DNA of 64,000 bases from Sequoia sempervirens. Its lineage: Eukaryota; Streptophyta; Pinopsida; Cupressales; Cupressaceae. Below the pieces are notes generated by a model, which was not told the origin of the DNA, did not search any database, and was given only the letters and a program-made list of their open reading frames with translations. Below, in pieces: positions 58,546 through 64,000 of the stretch. The position numbers and the translations under genes were made by a program. Position 1 is the stretch's first letter, and the number at the start of each line of letters is the position of its first letter. Location of the stretch: the NCBI GenBank assembly GCA_007258455.2, contig VDFB02321288.1, positions 62,001 to 126,000 on the forward strand, read 5' to 3'.

Positions 58546-59473
58546 TATTTCTTTTTCTTCTCGGTGGGGTTAACTACAACTTGCCAGTATAGCGCTGCGC
58601 ATAGCAATTGCGCAATATACACCAATCCATGCTCTGTCTTGTGGGTGTGTGTTTTTCTTTTTCCAAGGTATTATAATTTCTTACAATCCAAAGATATATT
58701 TCCATTGTACATTATTCAATCTAATGTTTGAATCCCTGATAAACAAAGTAAAATAACCAGGCAAGAAAGACAAAAAATTGAATAAAGAGATTGAGTTGTG
58801 CTGTAAAATAAAAACACAGCGGAGTTTCTAATCCTCAATTGTAATGAGCCTACTAGCAATAATAAACATATCTGAACTGAATTGATTTCTCAACATATTA
58901 ATGATCAACCATCATAGAAACCATACGGCACTACAATTATTGTTGCAGTTGGGAGAAATTCATAATGTGGGTGCATTCATTTTCTTTCTTGCAAAAGGCA
59001 TGGAAAAACGGCAGTTCAATTACAGCATTTACATCGAAGGAGCCCAACATTCGCACGGACACTACCAGCGTTGAACAATGAACATTCAACATTGATTAAT
59101 AAACATCGTCAGACAAGGAAAAGAGCTCATCAATGAAAATTGTATTTCTAAAATATGATTAATACAGGTCTGCAGATACAAGCAAGCGTAACTTATCTGC
59201 CAAGTTGAGTCTGTGCTCAGAGTCAGAGGTCTAACTACCTACCAGCATTTTAGCAGTTGAACGAAAAAGAGAGAGGAAATTTCGACAGCCTACTTGTGTG
59301 GTCATGGTGCAGTGTATGACATTCTGGTTACATGGGCGAAACCAAAAAAAGAAAACCAACCCGGCCTGACTCAGACTTAGCTGGATGAAAACAGTAGCAA
59401 TGTCTGTCTATTCAGAAAAAAACCGGGCGTTGAAATGAGAGAAACCAAGAAAAAGGAAAACCTTGATCTAAGC
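58546..59473. other. 3' flank of the ZHD gene, no other gene seen
   Basis: On the ZHD strand this would contain the 3' untranslated region. I found no clear polyadenylation signal or other feature. Confidence 0.4.
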
Positions 59474-60268
59474 CTAAGGCTTCTTGGCTAAGGTGTGCTT
59501 GTTGTTATGCATCCAGACCTTGAGTACATGGCGTTTGACGCCCACCTCCATACAGAACTGCTGAACAGCAAGGTCGTCATGCTTCTGGATCCTCCACCCG
59601 ACCTTTTCCGCAAACGCGCACATTTTGTCCTTCTGCTCCTGCGTAAACTTGGTTCTGAAGCGTTTCTTCATGGTGTGAGGCAGGTACATGGCCTGGCCGC
59701 CTAAGCTCCCGCCCATGTGATCGTGCTCCTCGCCGCCGAAGGCCACGATCATCTGAGGATGAGAGGAGCGAGCAATGGCGGTGCTGTGGGGGCTGGCGGG
59801 CAAGGCCAGGGGCACATGGGGACCAGGGAACTGAAGCGCGGCTCTCTTGGACAAAGCACCGCCATTAGTGCCATAGCAGTAATAGCAAGAAGAAGATGAG
59901 GAAGAGGGGTCAGAGTCTCTTCTGTGAAAATTGCGGTGACAGCCACAGGCGGCGCACTTGAGAGCCTCCAGCGTGCCATCTTCGCCGCTAGGCATGAATT
60001 CCCCGCAGCCGTCGTTGGCGTGGCCCCCGATGCTGGCTGCATGGTTCTTCAGGCATTCTCTATACTTGACGCTCATGTTCCGCCTCTCATGTGACCCTGC
60101 CCTTATCACCGCCTCCTCTCCACCATTCTCCACCCCTCCCCCAACCTGCAACCCACTGCTGCTCAGCTTTGAATTCACCTCGTGCACCGCTGCCCCTGTC
60201 GCTACACCCATGTGACCGTAGCTGCCCACTGACATGGGTATCCCGATCTCCCCTTCGTTATGTTCCAT
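59474..60268 (-). CDS. Zinc-finger homeodomain (ZF-HD) transcription factor
   Basis: Single-exon frame encoding 264 residues from ATG at 60268 ([12 protein letters not shown]); this ATG has A at -3 and G at +4, better than the in-frame ATG at 60271. The frame extends upstream only through a TTG codon. The ZF-HD zinc-finger domain is at residues 67-118 ([20 protein letters not shown], then [26 protein letters not shown]), with the conserved Cys and His residues that bind zinc and mediate dimerisation. The homeodomain is at residues 201-263 ([20 protein letters not shown], then the recognition helix [17 protein letters not shown]). The linker has a Ser run and Ala/Pro-rich segments. No stops or frameshifts. 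ZHD proteins are nuclear and plant-specific; family members act in development, flowering and stress responses. Most plant ZHD genes lack introns in the coding region, as here. Subfamily not determined. Confidence 0.95.
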   Translation of the reverse strand: MEHNEGEIGIPMSVGSYGHMGVATGAAVHEVNSKLSSSGLQVGGGVENGGEEAVIRAGSHERRNMSVKYRECLKNHAASIGGHANDGCGEFMPSGEDGTLEALKCAACGCHRNFHRRDSDPSSSSSSCYYCYGTNGGALSKRAALQFPGPHVPLALPASPHSTAIARSSHPQMIVAFGGEEHDHMGGSLGGQAMYLPHTMKKRFRTKFTQEQKDKMCAFAEKVGWRIQKHDDLAVQQFCMEVGVKRHVLKVWMHNNKHTLAKKP

Positions 60269-60603
60269 CATAAATCCAACCAAAAAACAAAACAATTACC
60301 TGCAAACCCAAATCTCCTTTCCCCTCCTACCACTTCATTCGCTCCATGTCCTTGTTAAACCCCAAGATTAACTAACCTCCATCACATCTGTTTCTCTAAG
60401 CACTGACATGTATCATTCAGACATTCATTCTCTCTGTCTCTCCATTAACGTTGCTCTTTCATATGCCGGGCTCTTAAAAAAGAAACAGTGGCACGCACAA
60501 CTTATTGACCCAAAACCTTGGCACGCTTTCACAGCGTACGTTTCACAAACTTACCCCCGATCTTCTGCAGGATGATTGTGCTTTGAATGACTGATTGACG
60601 CTT

Positions 60604-60617
60604 CATATATAAATATA
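60604..60617 (-). promoter_or_regulatory. Possible TATA element of the ZHD gene
   Basis: TATATTTATATATG on the minus strand, about 340 bp before the start codon, which would give a 5' leader of roughly 300 bases. It is the best TATA-like run upstream of the gene, but A/T-rich runs are common here. Confidence 0.35.
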
Positions 60618-60644
60618 AATTCAATATCAGCTCCCCAAATCGAG

Positions 60645-60680
60645 ACGAGGAAGAAGAAGCAGCAGCAGCAGCAAAAGCAG
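60645..60680. repeat. AGA/AGC microsatellite
   Basis: GAGGAAGAAGAAGCAGCAGC followed by two more CAG-type units. Short trinucleotide repeats are common in plant promoters and 5' leaders. Confidence 0.7.
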
Positions 60681-60779
60681 ATGAGATGAGATAGAGGGCG
60701 AAGGGCGAAAGGCGTTAATAATAAAAACTAATAAAGAGTAACTGTTACAAGGCAATTGTCACCTGGAGGAAGAAGGAAG

Positions 60780-61690
60780 AAGGAAGATTGTTAGTGTGTG
60801 GTAATGGGGCCCTCCACGTCTCTAGACAGACAAAGGCGCCTCAACATGGAGGATTACGCAAGCAAACACCTTCTACAGACACAAACCTCAGGAACCCCCA
60901 TTACTTTACTGCTTAACGCAGCAAAATCAATTTCCCGTCACTTCACGTTTACCATCCATTTCCAAATTCGCCGCTATCTCCTTCCCTCGCCGTCACTTGA
61001 CGCTCTTTTTCCCCGTCAACTAACGCCCCTGCAGTCTGACCGATTAAAAAGGGGGTTAAGTTACAGTTAGATTTGTTTTTTTAGGTCGGGAAACGCTTGG
61101 TCGGGAAAACAAGTCACGGGACGTCCGACTGCTACTCCACCAACTTACGCCGTCTTTGTCCGCGTGGAAGTTACTCATTGGCCCTTGGAAGCCCGACTTA
61201 AGGGAGAGATAAATGCAGGGCTCTGTAGAGGTCGTTAGCTTTGAAATTAAAAATCCACGTGGCGTGATCAGGGCGTTGATGAGCGCGTAAAAGTGCGTGT
61301 CTGGGCAACACCACGTCAGAAACGGGAAGCGCCTTTCTAATTTGAATGTGCTGCGACTGCTACGTGTCATGCTTCTGGACCGGACTGGGCGGTCATTATC
61401 GGGGCTCTCTCGTGAAAGGGCTTATCATTTACTAGAGGAGGCCCCACGCACGGGTCCCACGTACTTTGCACTGGAAATATGATGAGATCTGGTCCGTCAG
61501 ATCCGTAAATCGGACGGTTCAGAATGCCCGAGTCTTGATGCACAGAGGTACAAAAACCGAGCAGTATGGGTGTAGCATGCGCCAATGGGAAGTGGAAAGT
61601 TGGGCCCTTCTCTCCTCCTGACACGTGGCTGTTGACTGTCAAGGCGCCTTTAATACTCTTTTCGAAGATTCCGCGCACCACACGTTATTA
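60780..61690. promoter_or_regulatory. G+C- and CpG-rich upstream region with G-boxes
   Basis: In contrast to the surrounding A+T-rich DNA, this 0.9 kb upstream of the ZHD gene is rich in G+C and CpG and has no credible gene. It contains G-boxes (CACGTG at 61256-61261 within CCACGTGGC, and at 61622-61627 within ACACGTGGC), both with ABRE-type context, and a W-box TTGACT at 61632. Probably an unmethylated regulatory or low-copy region for the ZHD gene, or for an unseen gene; untested. Confidence 0.35.
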
Positions 61691-62397
61691 TTATTTCCGC
61701 CTCTTGGAATTTTGAGTGAATCCTAAAACTAAAACTATTACTAAATTAAAAATATTTATATTAAATATTGCTTAACAAACAAAACTAAGGTAACATTTGA
61801 TTTTGCAAACCAGTACAAATCATTGCCCGGACTTAACGTGAAGTCTAAGGCAGGAGTTATGGCATGCACTTTAATACTCTTCTAAATTTATTTCATTCTT
61901 CGGAAATAATAAATGTCCACAAAATATTAAAATCTCTTTTACATTAATTAACTAATTATTGAAGTATAAATTAGTATCTTTATTCTAAATAAATTTATCT
62001 AAATAATAAATTAGTATCTTTATTTAAAAGATGTTTATATGTATTGTCGCTGTTGTGCTTGTTGTCATCTTTGCGGCTGGTATATTGGTTGTTTAGTTAT
62101 GTACTTCATCTATTTCTTGTAACTTCATTATTGTGATTTTTTATTGTTTTGTTCAATATAAAAAAAAATGTTTAGATGTATGATATCTTATATTGTTGTA
62201 TTTTGCTATATAAAGATAAAGATGACAATGTCTATGTAATACAACTTATTTATGTAAAAAATCTAATTAAAAATAGGTCATAAATTTAATTCATATTTTT
62301 ATTAAGTGAAAATAAAGTATTTATTTACTTTTTATTTTACTTAAGAGTTGTTTTATTATGAAATATGGCATCACTAATATTATGTATTATTAAAAAG
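61691..62397. other. A+T-rich DNA, nothing recognised
   Basis: Homopolymer-rich, no reading frame or repeat structure that I can support. Confidence 0.5.
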
Positions 62398-62985
62398 TAA
62401 TACGTTGATGTGTAAATTGTTAACAAATTTAAGGTAAATGGTAAGAGTTTTTAATTACATGATCATGGCATGAGACTCCATTACCTATTGCTATTGTAGA
62501 ATGCCTCTCAACGTGATTAATTTAGATTAGTTAGAGTTGGGAGTCCTAAATAATTGTAATAATTATATGAATGTTATATGTGATGGATAAAAGTACTTAG
62601 CTCTAAAATTGATGATAGACGAAAGATACAAATGCGACGTTGAATTAATTCATCACTATCACATAATTAATTTACACCACTAACTGGTGACATTAAATAG
62701 TAATACATTGGCGTGTAAATTGCTATCAAATTTAAGGTAAATGGTAAGAGATTTTATATACATGATCACGACATGAGACTTCATTTCCTATTACTATTGT
62801 AGAATGTTTCTCAACGTAATTAATTTAGATTAGTTAGAGTTGGGAGTCCTAGATAATTGTAATAATTATATGAATGTTATATGTGATGGATAAGAGTACT
62901 TAGCTCTAAAATTGATGAAAGAAGAAAGATACAAATGCGACAATGAATTGATTCATCATTATCACATAATTAATTTGTAGTAGAT
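62398..62985. repeat. 303-bp tandem duplication
   Basis: The sequence from AATACGTTGATGTGTAAATT (about 62398) recurs from AATACATTGGCGTGTAAATT (about 62702) with about 90 percent identity by eye. Shared landmarks include TTAGAGTTGGGAGTCCTA (62527 and 62830) and GTGATGGATAA. Non-coding. Confidence 0.85.
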
Positions 62986-64000
62986 GATAATTGTTTCAAG
63001 TTTTATGTTGTCTAAGAAAACTTTGTAGTTCATTCCCCAAAACTACAAGTTTTGATCCCAAGTGTCATGGATTTGATTTGCCACATAGGTTTGATCTATG
63101 CTATATGAGATCGATCTGACATAATATGCCCTTGAGAACTTGTTCACCTTTTTCTTTTCAATAGCTAAACTTGTCAAGCTAGTGTCTAAGGAAACAATTG
63201 AGGAGTTTTCCAAGTCAATAGGTGAATGGATTTTCTTAGGTTAAAACTATTCGGTGGGCTAGATTAAAGGAAATGAATAGTATCAAAGAAAACATACGCA
63301 AACATGTAGATGGATTATATAATGATGGTGTGGATTTGATTTTATATTGCATTTTAGAAATCAAAGTGTGCTCCAAATGATTTTATCTTTTTGTTGCATA
63401 TTTTTCCTTTATCCAATTAAGTGCATATTGAATGTTTTAAAATGCAATGATGTAGCAACATGTTACACAAACATGTGTTTTAAAGTTGACTTGTAACTAA
63501 TAAGAGAAGGAGGTGGGAATATTAGAATTAAAATTTTAATTATTTGGGTTTTGGTTTCATTCCTAAGTGCCTCGAGATTGAATCAAGTCAATCTTAAGCC
63601 ACAGAAAAATGAATCTTATAGCTCAAAATGATAAATTTGAGGCATAGAGTTAAAGTATGGAAGTACAAAGGAGGGTGTAGTAATAATGAGTAAATGGGGA
63701 TAAATTGGTGTTAATAGGAATTGAGTTGTGAGCTAAGATTAACACAAGAGTATCCTACTTGTCAATATATTATTACATTAAGATATTCCCATCAAGAAGG
63801 GTACAAACTAAATGGAATGGGTATGCTAATTTCACCATTATGTTTTGTCCCCACTTTGATATGTGTGTGAACCTAACATGGGCATCTATTTCAAACTATA
63901 TGAATTATTAGCTAGCATGAAAAGTAAGTATCCAAACATGTATAAAACTATATTTATTCATATAAAGTAATATATCATTATTGGATTCTTCTTAAACTCT
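62986..64000. other. A+T-rich DNA, nothing recognised
   Basis: No reading frame, LTR boundary, RNA gene or clear repeat was found. Confidence 0.5.

Noticed and set aside
59495..60273. Frames on the plus strand and other frames across the ZHD gene
   Set aside because: They are shadows of the G+C-rich ZHD coding sequence.
60268..60295. Nine extra N-terminal codons of the ZHD gene
   Set aside because: The upstream codon is TTG, not ATG; the first in-frame ATG codons are at 60271 and 60268.
60290..60305. Splice donor CAGGTAATT just upstream of the ZHD start codon
   Set aside because: An intron starting there would remove the start codon; no matching acceptor before the zinc-finger region is needed, as the frame is complete.
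61056..61681. Several 60-104-codon frames in the G+C-rich upstream region
   Set aside because: They overlap on both strands and have no motif; stop codons are simply rarer in G+C-rich DNA.

Overview
The window looks like plant nuclear DNA, most probably from a large, repeat-rich genome such as a gymnosperm. This is inferred from the A+T-rich, decayed, nested plant retroelements and a single plant-specific transcription factor gene in 64 kb. There are no prokaryotic signatures. The one convincing intact gene is a zinc-finger homeodomain (ZHD) transcription factor on the minus strand (59474-60268). Nearly everything else is transposable elements or repeats.

Layout. 1-4690: A+T-rich DNA without a recognisable gene. 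4.7-15.85 kb: a decayed plus-strand Gypsy element (gag/linker, protease, RT, RNase H, integrase). It is split in the protease by a minus-strand non-autonomous LTR element (5733-11710) that has both LTRs, PBS, polypurine tracts, a gag-like ORF and an accessory ORF, but no pol. 16.4-17.27 and 34.39-35.6 kb: two halves of a minus-strand plant-mobile-domain pseudogene, split by a 17.1-kb Copia element (17272-34380, Sirevirus-like, 2.0-kb LTRs, target duplication CAACA). Inside that Copia sits an L1-type LINE (about 20.65-28.73 kb) with an extra third ORF. The Copia has lost its PR-INT-RT region. 35.8-44.2 kb: an array of direct and inverted fragments of a pentatricopeptide-repeat (PPR) gene, split by a second Copia (36238-43288, target duplication TTTAG).

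44.2-55.4 kb: a pseudogene-like reading frame set, LTR-like repeats, a 2.5-kb tandem duplication with 39-nt hairpins, and an array of about 195-bp repeats. 55.7-58.6 kb: a tRNA-derived SINE candidate, two short hypothetical reading frames and two small satellites. 59.4-61.7 kb: the ZHD gene and its G+C-rich upstream region. 61.7-64 kb: A+T-rich DNA with a 303-bp tandem duplication.

How the parts relate. Three insertions can be closed precisely: removing the inserted element restores the interrupted Gypsy protease, the PMD pseudogene and the PPR array. This fixes the order of insertion. The non-autonomous element and the 17-kb Copia share LTR ends, PBS and multiplied polypurine tracts, so one may have used the other's enzymes. 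The strongest candidate for an undescribed system is the PPR-derived foldback array, which could be transcribed into long hairpins giving small RNAs against PPR genes. Next are the LINE with a third ORF and the gag-plus-accessory-ORF element.
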